A DNA stretch of 64,000 nucleotides, from positions 118,573,789 to 118,637,788 of the forward strand of contig NC_050101.1 of the NCBI RefSeq assembly GCF_902167145.1, read 5' to 3'. The number at the start of each line of letters is the position of its first letter. The first letter of the stretch is position 1. Of this stretch, positions 23,658 to 36,526 are shown one piece after another. A program made the translations under genes and the position numbers. The stretch comes from Zea mays. Lineage: Eukaryota > Streptophyta > Magnoliopsida > Poales > Poaceae. The notes below the pieces were generated by a model, which saw only the letters and a program-made list of their open reading frames with translations, was not told the origin of the DNA and did not search any database.

Positions 23658-26032
23658 TTAGGTCTTAGGTACCCAACTCTTGTTGGGTCCTACAAGGTTA
23701 GTCACAATTGTCTTAGGGACCCAAATGCAAGTTTTGTCTCCCTTGCATTTTGCCCCTAATTTTCTAGCAACTATCTTCCTATCCTTTCTACAAATAGCAA
23801 AGGAAGCATTTAAAGCATGATATATTGTAGAAGGTTCATTAACTTTCCTAGGAATATTAACAACATTTCTCCTAGGCATATGAACAAAATATCTCCTAGA
23901 CATATCTTTACCATGCATATAGAAAGAGCTAGAAGCAAACATGGCATGAGAGTCAAAAGCATCATAAGCATTACAACTCTTATAAGACTGTCTTCTATCA
24001 TGGTACATAAAAACATGGTTCTTTTTAACACTACTAGCCATAGGGGCCTTTCCTTTCTCCTTGGCGGAGATGGGAGCCTTATGGCTTGTTAAGTCCTTGG
24101 CTTCCCTCTTGAAGCCAAGTTCATCCTTAATTGAGGGGTGTCTACCAATCGTGTAGGCATCCCTTGCAAATTTTAGCTTGTCAAATTCATTCTTGCTAGT
24201 CTTAAGTTGGGCATTAAGACTAGCCAATTCATCATTCAATTTGGAAATTGAAGCTAGGTGTTCACTACAAGCATCAATGTCAAAATCTTTACACCTTTTG
24301 CAAATCATAACATGTTCTACACAAGAGTTAGATTTACTAGCTATTTCTATCTTAGCATTCAAACCATCATTCATGCTCCTTAAGCTAGAAATTGTCTCAT
24401 GGCAAGAAGATAGTTCACAAGAAAGCATTTCATTTCTTTTAACTTCTAAAGCATAAGATTTTTGTGCCTCTACAAATTTGTCATGTTCTTCATATAAAAG
24501 GTCCTCTTGTTTTTCTAAGAGTCTATCCTTTTCATTCAAGGCATCAATCAATTCATTAATCTTATCTACTTTAGTTCTATCCAATCCCCTGAACAAACTA
24601 GAGTAATCTATTTCTTCATCACTAGACTCATCATCACTAGAAGAATCATAAGTGGCATTGTTTCGATTACATACCTTCTTCTCCTTCGCCATGAGGCATG
24701 TGTGACGCTCGTCGGGGAAGAGGGATGATTTGTTGAAGGCGGTGGCGGCGAGTCCTTCATATCGGAGTCGGATGACGAACAATCCGAGTCCCATTCCTTG
24801 CCAAGGTGTGCCTCGCCCTTAGCCTTCTTGTATGCCTTCTTCTTCTCCCTCTTGTTCCCCTGTTCCTGGTCACTATCATTATCGGGGCAGTTAGCGATAA
24901 AATGACCAACCTTACCACATTTGAAGCATGAGCGCTTCCCCTTGGTCTTGGTCTTGCTTGGCTGCCCCTTGCGACCCTTTAGCGTCGTCTTGAAGCGCTT
25001 GATGATGAGGGCCATTTCTTCATCATTGAGCCCGGCCGCCTCAACTTGCGCCACCTTGCTAGGTAGCGCCTCCTTGCTTCTCGTTGCCTTGAGAGCAATG
25101 GGTTGAGGCTCATGAATTGGACCGTTCAACGCGTCGTCGACATATCTCGCCTCCTTGATCATCATTCGCCCGCTTACAAATTTCCCAAGAACTTCTTTGG
25201 ACGACATCTTGGTGTACCTAGGATTTTCACAGATATTGTTCACCAAATGTGGATCAAGTACAGTAAAGGACCTTAGCATTAGACGAACGACGTCGTGGTC
25301 CGTCCATCGTGTACTTCCGTAGCTCCTTATCTTGTTGATGAGGGTCTTGAGCCGGTTGTATGTTTGGGTTGGCTCCTCTCCCCTGATCATTGCGAATCTT
25401 CCAAGTTCGCCCTCCACCAATTCCATTTTGGTGAGTAAGGTGACGTCGTTCCCCTCATGTGAGATCCTGAGGGTGTCCCAGATCTGCTTGGCATTGTCCA
25501 AGCCGCTCACCTTATGATATTCGTCCCTGCACAAAGAGGCTAACAACACAGTAGTAGCTTGTGCATTTCTATGAATCTGTTCATTGATAAACATAGGACT
25601 ATCCGAGCTATCAAATTTCATTCCACTTTCCACAATCTCCCATATGCTCAGATGGAGAGAGAACAGGTGACTACGCATTTTGTGGCTCCAAAATCCGTAG
25701 TCCTCTCCATCAAAGTGAGGAGGTTTGCCAAGTGGAATGGAGAGCAAATGAGCATTTGTACTTTATGGAATACGAGAGTAGTCAAAAGAAAAGTTCGAAT
25801 TAACCAGTTTCCTTCTCTTGTAGTCGTTGTCGTCGTTGTCCTTTTGGGAAGAAGTGGACTCATCGCTATCGTCGCAGTAGACGATCTCCTTGATGCGCCT
25901 TGTCTTCTTCTTCTTCCCATCTTTGCGTTTGTGGCCCGAGCCCGAGTCGGTAGGCTTGTCATCCTTGGGCTCGTTGACGAAGGACTCCTTCTCCTTATCA
26001 TTGATCACAATTCCCTTCCCCTTAGGATCCAT
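23658..26032 (-). pseudogene. gag: Sirevirus gag with nonsense and frameshift mutations
   Basis: Gag starts at 26032 with a basic N-terminus (MDPKGKGIV). It continues through a UBN2-type capsid region (GKPPHFDGEDYGFW, about 25730) and a zinc knuckle CFKCGKVGHFIANC (about 24900-24940). A lysine-rich linker and a long coiled-coil region (NELIDALNEKDRLLEKQEDLL, about 24540) ending near 23658 follow. An in-frame TAA at 25763-25765 interrupts the capsid region. Near 24760 the frame shifts, so the coiled-coil part is read in the frame of 24794-23658. The related copy at 48188-49036 reads through the same point in one frame, which shows that this is a mutation. Gag therefore cannot be made intact. 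Confidence 0.85.
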
Positions 26033-26067
26033 CTCTTCGGGCGGTTAGTCCCTTTCTTGAAGAGAAC

Positions 26068-26080
26068 GGCTCTGATACCA
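26068..26080 (-). promoter_or_regulatory. Primer-binding site for initiator tRNA-Met
   Basis: The minus strand reads TGGTATCAGAGCC beginning two bases inside the 5' LTR. This is complementary to the 3' end of plant initiator methionine tRNA and primes minus-strand synthesis. Confidence 0.92.
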
Positions 26081-26082
26081 AT

Positions 26083-27325
26083 TGAGAGCACCTAGAGGGG
26101 GGTGAATAGGTGATCCTGTGAAACTTGAAACTTAATCCACAAAAACTTAATTAGGCGTTAGCACAATAATGCCAAGTGACTTAGCGAGGAGTCTCAACAA
26201 AACACAATAACCACAAGAGATCAATCACAGAGATGGCACAGTGGTTTATCCCGTGGTTCGGCCAAGACCAACGCTTGCCTACTCCACGTTGTGGCGTCCC
26301 AACGGACGAGGGTTGCAATCAACCCCTCTCAAGTGGTCCAAAGACCCACTTGAATACCACGGTGTTTTGCTTGCTTTACTATATCCCGCTTGCGAGGAAT
26401 CTCCACACTTTGGAGCCTCTCGCCCTTACAAAGATGTTCACAAAGAAGCACGGAGTAAGGGAGGAATTAGCAACTCACACAAGACACAAAGATCACAGCA
26501 AATACGCACACACAGGACCCAGACTTAAGCTCAAAAGACTAGCCCACTAGAACGGAGCTCAAATCACTAGAATGTCGAATAAGTGCGCAAGTATGGAGTG
26601 TGAGTGATCAAGAGTGCTCAAGGAATGCTTGGTGTGTTCCTCCATGCGCCTAGGGGTCCCTTTTATAGCCCCAAGGCAGCTAGGAGCTGTTGAGTGCATT
26701 CCAGGAAGGCAAATCTTGCCTTCTGTCGCCTGGCGCACCGGACAGTCCGGTGCACACCGGACACTGTCCGGTGCGGATCTCTTTCCTTCTCTGGCGGAGT
26801 CGACCGTTGGCGCCTGGGAGCCGTTGGAGCACCGGACACTGTCCGGTGCACACCGGACAGTCCGGTGCCTCCTCCCGACCGTTGGCTCGGCCACGTGTCT
26901 TGCGCTGATCGCGCAGCCGACCGTTGGCCCGGCCGACCGTTGGCTCACCGGACAGTCCGATGCACACCGGACAGTCCGGTGAATTATAGTCGTACGTCGC
27001 CGATGAATTCCCGAGAGCGGCCAGTTCGCTCGAGCCAGCCTGGCGCACCGGACACTGTCCGGTGCACCACCGGACAGTCCGGTGCACCCAGACTGCTCTG
27101 ACTTTGACAGAACTTAGCCATCTCATTTTCTATTCAATTTTTTCTGTTTCCAGCACTTAGACACAATACATTAGTCCATAAACAATGTACTAAGTCTGAG
27201 AAACATACCTTTTGACATGATTTGCATTTTGTCCACCACTTTGCATAGATTAACACAAAAGCACTTGCGTTGGCACTCAATCACCAAAATACTTAGAAAT
27301 GGCCCAAGGGCACATTTCCCTTTCA
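26083..27325 (-). repeat. 5' LTR of the Opie-like element (1243 bp)
   Basis: Starts TGAGAGCACC and ends CCCTTTCA. Minus-strand TATA box at 26661-26669. It contains a 42-bp stretch (about 26893-26934) missing from the other LTR. The stretch is bordered by GACCGTTGGC repeats, so a slippage deletion in the 3' LTR is likely. Confidence 0.92.
26735..27083. repeat. LTR palindrome cluster
   Basis: Eight units of the form CACCGGAC-(A/ACT)-GTCCGGTG occur as four back-to-back pairs at about 26737-26774, 26829-26868, 26945-26980 and 27045-27083, just upstream of the minus-strand TATA box. The other LTR has the same set with small changes. Such palindromes are a Sirevirus LTR feature and have been linked to small-RNA targeting (from memory). 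Confidence 0.85.
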
Positions 27326-27365
27326 GGGACAGCCGTTGAAACTGGTGCTTTATCTATAGTATAGA

Positions 27366-28149
27366 TATAGATGTTTCTTGTGTAACTAGCATGTGTGTTA
27401 CATAAGAAAGACGTGATGTGTGTATAAAAAAGACATGATTAAACACAAAATATGTGTAAGGAAAATATTATATGGTGGGTTAGAAAGTATGCATAATGTG
27501 AGACATGTGGATTTAAGGTCCATTTGATAGACCTAGCTAATAAAATAGTTTAAATTAGCTATGATCGACTAGATAGTTGACTAACAACCACTTGAAGAGT
27601 TAGCTAAAAGAATTAGTCCACTTATTAGCTCTTCGGCCTAGATACACATTGCACTTTTGCTAATTTAAGCTAAAAATTAGTGTGAACACATGGTTGATAC
27701 GTGTCCATGGTGTTCAGTGTATGTTTGAGTGGTTATCAAGGAGGTGATCAAGGGTTTGATTTAGTTTAATACTAATTATGGTGTGAACATGGTTTGTGCA
27801 ACATGTCTCTTCGCTTATTTTGGATGCAAGTGTTGAGACGATCAACGATAATGGAGAAAGTTGAGTGAATTCATGATGGATCAAAGCGGTGAAGCACAAT
27901 GTAAAGGCTTGGACCGAGGGACCAATGTGCAAGGGTGGACTATGGCTAAAACTTGGCGACACCAACAAGTAAGAGACCACATCCCTAAGAGGCAGCCTTT
28001 TCATGTCACAAAACTAGTTTTGTGAAGAGTCATGGTTGTTTTTGTCTAAAACACAAGCAAGTTGGGTATTTAGAGCAATATTGCAAAAACAAGAACAAAG
28101 CTACAACTTCAAGATTAAAGAGATAGTTTTACATCCAATGAAGCAGTTT
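27366..28149. other. AT-rich repeat-derived DNA, no gene seen
   Basis: Contains GTGTGT-type and TTAGCTA-rich stretches (27530-27680). An open frame at 27714-28004 on the minus strand shows no recognisable domain. Probably degraded retroelement sequence belonging to the relic that follows. Confidence 0.4.
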
Positions 28150-29070
28150 CTAGCGAAGTAGTTCTTGCATTGCTTAAATATTTAAGAGACCGTTTTGCAT
28201 TGAAAGATCTTATAGATTTGCATTATTTTCTTGGAATTAAAGTTAAGAAGGTCCTTGATGATTTAGTTTTATCGCAAGAGAAGTGTTCTCTTCATATCCT
28301 AAAATGTGTCAACATGAGTAACTATAAGCCAAATTTTACTTCTCTCACTATGGCAAACAAATTATCTAGATATAGTGGTGATCCTCTTGATCCTGAAGAC
28401 ACTATAATTTATAGAAGTATTGTTAATGCTTTGTAATATTTGATGTTCACCAGGCCTGATATAGCTTATGCGGTTAATAAAGTTTATAAGTATCTTTATG
28501 AGTGAATTATAGTTCATTGGACAATTGTTAAGCAAATTCTCATATTAATTCAAAAAACAATTGGTCTTGGTTTGTTGTTTAAGAAGTCAATCTTAGCTAG
28601 GTTAAGTGTCTTTTTAGATAGAGATTAGGCAAGATGCGTGGATGATTGAAAATCAACATGAGGGTTTGCAATCTTATTTGGATCAAATTGTGTTTCATAG
28701 AGTACTAGAAAGCAACCAATAGTGGCAAGATCCTCACAAAAGCCAAGTATAAATCAATGGTCAATGTTGTTGAAGTAATCTAAAGTAGATTCCTAGGAAA
28801 CTTGGAGTAAAAGAAGATCATATACCATGTTTGCGGTGTGATAATTTAGGTGCAACATGACTCTCAGCAAATCTAGTTCTTATGGAAGAGTTAAGCATGT
28901 GGAGATTTATTATTGTTTTGTTAGAGAGAGTAGCACACGAGATGCTTGAAGTTCAATTGATATCATCTAAATGTTAAATAGTTGATGGCTTTATAAAAGC
29001 TCTGTCCACACAATTGTAGAAATTTTTCCAACATAATCCTAACATGTTTCAGTTATAATAAGGGGGTTCT
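28150..29070 (+). pseudogene. Copia RT C-terminus and RNase H relic
   Basis: On the plus strand, 28170-28436 encodes a copia RT end (FALKDLIDLHYFLGIKVKKV and YRSIVNAL). RPDIAYAVNKV follows across a stop. The RNase H region to about 29040 is readable only with stops and shifts, with traces of the STRKQ, ARSSTEAEY-like and DGFTKAL motifs. A purine run AATAAGGGGG near 29056 may be the polypurine tract. No gag or integrase is attached. Confidence 0.6.
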
Positions 29071-32000
29071 TAAAAAGGAACTCCTCTATACACGCCAATC
29101 CAACTAGACTCCTCTAGATGGGAAGTTTGTGGATAAACCTAGTATGGTGATTATAAATAACATGAACTTGTATCATGATCCCCTAAGATAAATGCAAGTC
29201 ATAGCCTTCTATTGGAGGTAACACACTAACATATTTTCATAATAACGATAATTTAGTTTATGTGCACATGTAGAATAGTCAATATATATAGGGGCACGAA
29301 TGCGACATAGGAATATAAGAATTGGCTCTTCTGATCTAGGAGACAGAAGTGAATGGGCATCAGTATTTTCATCATCACATCTATGATCGCTAGGACTAGA
29401 GACTAGGAGTCACCCTCAAACTCGATAACTCCAATCGCCCATTGCCTCCAATAGAAATATATTGGAAAGAGTGAGAACATCTCATTTGTCACTACATTTG
29501 TTGGTCCATTGTTGGCACCAAATCTTGACCGAATTGGTGCAACCATATTGGTCAATGTTCTCAACAAAAGTAAGTTATTGATATATGCAAAGGGGTATGC
29601 CCCACGAGCAGTGTATTTTAGATAGGTCTCGGAATAGACTAAAATCTGTTAGGGAGTTCTTATCACTTCAAGTCTAAGGACTATAAAATGTACATTTTAT
29701 GATGATAATAATAAGTAGAAGGCATACGTTCACCTAAATAGTGTGTGCTTCGCATATCCACAGTGCATCGCCAAAATGCCACCCCTTTCACAAAGAGTTT
29801 TCTGAGGTAAGCGTCATGCTGCCCTGATGTGATCTTGATTGCATCAGGGCAGTATGGTGTTATCACCTTACTGCCAAAAGATCTTATCCAAAGTGTTGTT
29901 GTTGACAATATATGCTAGTTATCATGTGTAGTTTCAATCTACTTTTTATGTCAAGCTTCATGTTATTAGATTGATCTCTCGTTCGGTTGCTAAACTCAAT
30001 GATATGTGACCTCAACATGTGCATGCGATAACTTAAGAGGACGATATGTGTCTGGCACCCTGCCTTACATGCTTTAGTCACATTATTTATTCTGGATGGA
30101 CTTATTTGAAGGTCCTAATCCATGCTCGCATGCATGATCATTAGCTCATAATCGTGAATGTTTCTAGGGTTGCTAGTGTGATACATATTGAAGATTGGAT
30201 CTGGAACGCTCCTATAAATGGTTTATCATTTATCTGGTCCTAGATTTGGTTAATAGTGTGAATAATAATGGTGAATTTTTGGCCTATTTCTATTCTTTTG
30301 GTTGTGCACATAGCATGTGTCGCTTTAGGATCAATAATCCTCTAAATCATGCTTTAGGCAGGTTTGTTTATGTTGTCGGTCACTCTCAATGCACTGTTAA
30401 TTTCATTATTTTTCACTATCGACACAAAAAGATGATAATCTAATCAAGGGAGTCAATGAATGCAACTGACACAGGTTGATCCACACGATCTGGCTAGAAT
30501 TCGACGTTTAATCTGTGTTATGCATTTCACATACCATAATACACCCTCCCTGGTGGCATGCCTAGAATCCCCCTAGTCATATATGCTTTAAGAGGGATGA
30601 TCACAGTGCACCTCCTGATTCTTCCTATGTCGTTTGCTTGGACGATCAACCACAAGCTTCTTGCAACGACATATTTCTTGCACGTCCGATGGGACTGCAA
30701 CATCGACCACTCATGAGCCGATCTACATTGACTCATCATCGCTAACATGCCTAAAATGGCAAGGGAAACACTCCAATGAACCATTTAGGAAGATTAGACA
30801 TATGAAGATACTAGGATTCATGGTCAACTATAACCCTATCAAGTGTTAAATACCTTCAGACTTGACCAACAGTCTAGCCAATGGTATGGTCCTTGATCAA
30901 CATAGTTGTGACTAATACAACCAGAGCCTCACTCTATTGCTCAACCAAGTCCACATTCAAAGTCCTCAGTCTCGCCCAATCTCTAATTATTTTCCATGCA
31001 TCTCCAAGTCCATGTGATAGCAGTAACAATACAACAAGGACCTATCTCTAGTAAGTAACAATCCATCAATCAACTTCTACCATAAGTCCCATAGCATGTT
31101 ATACTATGTGATCCTTGTCATACTAGTAGGACTCATATGATACAATATTTATGCAGGTGGGCTCCAAAGAACTCCTACAACTCAACGCACATCAACATAA
31201 TAACAAGTGCATATAAAATAGGGGTTATGCACTGGCTAGTTAACTTGCATTATATTATGTTCGTAAACTTCAATCTTTGGGACGATATAATCCAACCATC
31301 TCCATCTTCTACACTTGGTCACCATTATACCATCTTTGTGCTTGACTTCATAGTCCATCAACAGATCCATTAACCGTCAACATACATAAATGATATGTAT
31401 GGATACAATGCATGTTTAAGTAAAAAATCATAAACACATACATTTTAAAAAACAAAAAGGAGCAAGCAACGTGTCATCTTGGTGAACAAAAGTATCAACT
31501 TGTTCTAGGATCAACTCTCATCTTCTCCCAAAATGACTTTGTTGTGGGGTGATTAACAAGCATCACAAAGATGTGTTTGAAGGAGTGAACTTTATAGTTT
31601 GATATTTGGGTAATTGAATAAGTGTTTGTGGTTACTAAGAACATAACATAAGTTATCAAAACAATCATTTTTTGCACTTAAACATACAAGTGCAAGCTAA
31701 ACAACATGGCAAACACATCTACTACTAAACATATCTAAGTAACATTTTGTTTTGTTAATGTGTGGCACAAAAATAATAGTGAACATGTATACAAGCTTTT
31801 TATCAAGCATTTATTATCCTTAATTACTTGATTAAACATAAACACTAACAAATAGGTGGTGCACCAAACATCTACTTAGGACATGAAAAAATGTGGGTGG
31901 CACATATCAACTAAACATAGTTACTATATAACTTTCATAATTTTTAGATAAAGAAATTATTGTATACAACAATTTAATTAAGTTTTAGTGGCAATAAAAT

Positions 32001-32926
32001 ATGTAAGATATGATAAATCAATAATTTAATATTTTATTAAATATTGTAGTTACATTATGTGTTTCTAAGACACGACAAAATCATCATTACATAGTGGAAC
32101 TATATTTTCTATTTTTACTTACTTTTAATTATTTTAAATTATTAAACAAGGATATAACAAGTTAAAATTATATCTTACTAAATATGCATCCATTATACAT
32201 TGTTTTTACCTTAGATCATATACTTCATTACTATCATACCATAAATATCATATACTTCATTACTATCATACCATAAATATTTCACTATATTTGGACTACA
32301 TAAATTTCCTCTATTAATTAAACATACAAATCAATGTACTTTATTATTTAAACACATAAAAGCCTATGTTTACATTAATAGTAAAAAACTTCATACTAAA
32401 GCATGTGATATAATTATCTACTGTGCGAATCTAGTTATGAGTCTAAAAAACCTGATTTTTTTATGATGTTTTATAATTTTATGCTACTTTTAGAAGTATT
32501 AGCTAGTTAAAATTAGAAGACAAAGACACAGAAAAGGAAAAGGGGAGCCAAGGCCAAATTCAACCCAATAGGCTCATTCTAGGAAGGGATGTGGTCCAAT
32601 GCAGGTTCACCGTGGGCTACACATCATTTCACGCAAAGGCCATCACATGTTTCATGAACTAACCCATTATTGATAGTAATGTTTAACTATATTCATAAGT
32701 ATCACCTTCTATTCACTTAGCAGCCTATCATTTTACTTGTTTTCTTCCTTGATCCTTGACTTAAACCACAACAGTGCAACACAAATGGAAGGTCGGTCGC
32801 TGACTGATTCAGCTAGGTGGGACCCAGTCAGTGGCGTGGGGTGGCACTAGGGTGTGGCTAGGCTCGTTCACACTTATGGGGATAGCGGCATGGCCAGAGG
32901 TGGCCTGCGACGACATCAACTAGCAA
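29071..32926. other. Unassigned repeat-like DNA, no gene recognised
   Basis: About 3.9 kb of AT-rich sequence. Short frames (for example 30195-30443 and 30527-30784) have no recognisable domains. A local direct duplication occurs at about 32216-32280 (ATCATATACTTCATTACTATC twice). Part may be LTR of the preceding copia relic. I cannot assign the rest. Confidence 0.35.
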
Positions 32927-33179
32927 TCTATACTACTTATTAAGACAACAATAATAGTCTGCCTTTTACGTTCTGCCTTCCCACAATCTGCACCGTCCAT
33001 CCCAAAGCCCCGTTTTCGTGCGTCGTCCGTCCGCCGTCTCGTGTGCGTCACCTCTCGTCCGCCCTCCCCCTTCCGCACACGCAACATGGCTCCCTCTGCC
33101 CCCTCCCGTTCACAGTTCTCCTCCCAACACGCACGCTAGCAACCGCTCCCTCCCTCCACCTCCGGGCGCCCCGACCACC

Positions 33180-34085
<906 letters not shown>

Positions 34086-34200
34086 GGCCTGCAAGATCAC
34101 AGCGGTCAACTGGAATATAGACAAACAAGGAGAAGCTAAAGAAGACTGTGATAGATAGCTTCTGCTTCTTCTCTGTTGGAGGATCTAAATGGAATCTGAC

Positions 34201-34779
34201 CTGGATCGTTAACCCCAGATCGAGGATGCCGTTCTTGAGGCGTGCCCTGAACGAATCCAGCCCCTTCCTAGCAATGTAGCTGAACCGGTGGATGTCAAGG
34301 TCCACCTCAAGGTAGTCCTCTCCCTGGCGATGCAAAGATGGTAGATTCGAAGGTAGGTGGTTTATCTGAAGCATCGATACGAACAAGGAACGACGTGGTT
34401 TGGGTACCTCGTAGAAGCTGTGCTGGGGCCGCGAGAGGACTGGCTTCTCGTTGTACGCCTGGACGAGCTTCCTCTCCGTAGAGCCCAGCTGGAGGTCGTC
34501 CGGTTGACCAGCCCGGCCATGATCTTGAGCCGGTCTCTGTAGCTGACGGTGGATTCTGACGTGAACCCTTTCACCTTCTCAGTTTCGTCCTCAAAAAACC
34601 TCTGTTGTCGTCAGGAAAGAGTCATTTATTAGACTTCGACTTAAACCACAGGAAGTACAAGTATTAAAGATGGCGGATTGACTGAAAAAAACGGCTAACC
34701 ATCATAGACTCCTTGAAATGTTCGGAAACCTCCTTGTCGTAGCATTCGGACACCCTGAAGTACAGGACGAGGCTCAAGA
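34201..34779 (-). pseudogene. Captured DUF1336 (EDR2-type) gene fragment
   Basis: Three exons can be traced on the minus strand: 34779-34700 (SLVLYFRVSECYDKEV, SEHFKES), 34601-34408 ([15 protein letters not shown] ... SFYE) and 34323-34201 ([20 protein letters not shown] ... LGLTIQ). Each is bounded by AG acceptor and GT donor sites. These are consecutive parts of the DUF1336 domain found at the C-terminus of EDR2-like proteins, which typically also carry PH and START domains (established knowledge). A single-base deletion after GLVN breaks exon 2. Orientation is opposite to the other captured fragments. No promoter or remaining exons are present. Confidence 0.8.
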
Positions 34780-36526
34780 CTGTGTTTGTTCATGTAAGAT
34801 TGTAAGAACTTTGTGATTAGTGTATCCATTGCATTAATAAGGGTCAAGTTAAGCTGATCCATCTACTGCCTTTAGATATATGTATTGAGATGCCACCGTT
34901 ATGCTTGTGTGTTCGTTTTTCTAAGTTGCAGCATCTTTAATTTGTTATTACTCCTTTATAGCATACTATTTAGGTAGGCTTCTGGATGTTGGGAAGAAAT
35001 GACCAATTCAGTCAATGATTAGTATAGTATCACTATGGGCTATGTGTTCTCCCTTAAAATCAGAGAGCAGTACAATTCAAATATGAAGGGCTTGGCTTGA
35101 TAGTTGGTACTTAATATCATGACAAAAGAGAAGTCACGTTGCTATATTCTGTTGCATTTCTTCTGAATATTGAAGTACAATTAGTACAATTTCACCATGG
35201 GCTATATGTTCTTCCACAAAATTGGGTATATGCATGGTTCGAATTTTAAGAACATGGTTATTCTAGAGATGAGAATCTCTTGATACTTTATACTTGATAT
35301 CATGAGAAGGGAGACATCATGTTGTAATAACTAACACAATTCTTCTGAATATTAGAAAAAAATGACTAGCACACATTGCTGGTCATCTTGTTTCTTCTTC
35401 ATGCTTCATACTCTGTGCTGAGATATGTAGAAAATACTGAGTGATCAATACAATATTAGAAAGATTTTGCGCGTGTAGGTATCAGTTGATACTTCTCACT
35501 TTCCTAAATATAAGTGGAAAATTTTTACACGTGTAGCTGCCAGTTGATACTCGTCTACCTTGCATAAGTTGGGAGCAGTTCATCATCCAATTAAACCAGG
35601 TCAACTCATGCTCTGATATGTAATGTTTTTTACTAATCACTTCATCTTTGACTTCTTTTCAGGGTTTTTTCATGGATCTTTAACCATCTAAAGAAGAGGT
35701 AGGCCTTGACATCCGGCATCGTCCCCTCCAGATCTCCTTTGCCCGCCCCAGGTGAGCATCCATGGCTCGTTCATCGATGTGCTCGTTTCGATTCTATTCG
35801 TTTGTGTTTGGGAATACCATAATTTAAGTTGTTATTACATAATAGTCATGTGATTTGCCATTATTTTTTTAAAAAACAGTTCTAGCGCTTTGTCATTACC
35901 AGTTAGTTATAGCACTGCTTTAGTCTGTGGAAACATAGCCTTTGGCGCAAATGACAGAATCGACGTGTTCTCTAGACTATATTTGTTATCTTATTCATTT
36001 TCCTCTGTGGGATAATACTTTGATCAATATGAGAGCTATTTCAATCCTTGGTTTACTTGCCACAGCATACTTATGGTATATTTGGGTAAAAAGTAGATGT
36101 TTCAAGCAGTTTGTAAATCCTAAATACATCATGCTTTACTCTGGTGCTACAGCTACTGTTTTAAAGGAGAAACTATTAGCTTTGGGATCATCCAGAATAT
36201 TAGCAGAGCATCAACTTCAGGCACAATTAAAAGAGCAGCACTTGAAGGGGTAAAATTCAGTGCTACCTACGTAAATCATAAAAAAATTATTTGACTGAAT
36301 TCAAGTGTTTTGGGGTTCAATAATGATTCTATGTAGCTATAATTTTTTTGTTGATTTCATGTCATATTGATTATTGGATTGATTACACATGTTTTCTTAT
36401 TATCAGCCAGAACTAGCTTACTATTTCGGATGTTGCAACGAAGGCATTCCTTCACAGTGTATGTGATAGTTCTCTTTATACAGGTAAGACAGTGTACAAG
36501 GGCAAAACTTTGTATGAAATTACTCT
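34780..36526. other. Intron-like Helitron filler with one possible exon
   Basis: AT-rich sequence with intron character. A possible exon at about 36104-36253 (plus) follows a TTTCAAGCAG acceptor-like site and reads a helical stretch with ATATVLKEKLLALGSS before a stop; I do not recognise it. Near-repeats of the phrase GGGCTATGTGTTCT/GGGCTATATGTTCT occur at about 35037 and 35203. Confidence 0.3.

Larger units (their letters stand above)
18463..27325 (-). mobile_element. Opie/Ji-like Sirevirus (Ty1/copia) retrotransposon
   Basis: The 8.86-kb element is flanked by GGGAC at 18458-18462 and 27326-27330. Gag and pol are on the minus strand, so the right LTR is 5'. Order from right: LTR, initiator-methionine primer site, gag, pol (protease, integrase, RT, RNase H), a noncoding region with several purine tracts, LTR. 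The LTR palindromes, the purine-tract cluster and the zinc-knuckle gag with a long coiled-coil C-terminus are Sirevirus hallmarks. There is no envelope-like frame between pol and the 3' LTR. Gag carries a nonsense codon and a frameshift, so it is not autonomous as it stands, although pol is open throughout. Confidence 0.9.
17540..27365 (-). mobile_element. Short Helitron interrupted by an Opie-like element
   Basis: On the minus strand the 5' end reads TCTATACTATAGATAAAGC from 27365, preceded by A (27366). The 3' end reads CCGTCGCAACGCACGAGCA, then eight bases ending CTAG at 17540, followed by T (17539). Both ends match the maize Helitron consensus and the A/T insertion rule with few differences. 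Without the retrotransposon (18463-27325) and one duplicated target it is only about 0.96 kb, so it is non-autonomous. The interior contains no recognisable gene. Confidence 0.75.

Noticed and set aside
26068..26080. tRNA-like sequence
   Set aside because: It is only the 13-nt complement of initiator tRNA-Met at the retrotransposon primer site, not a tRNA gene.
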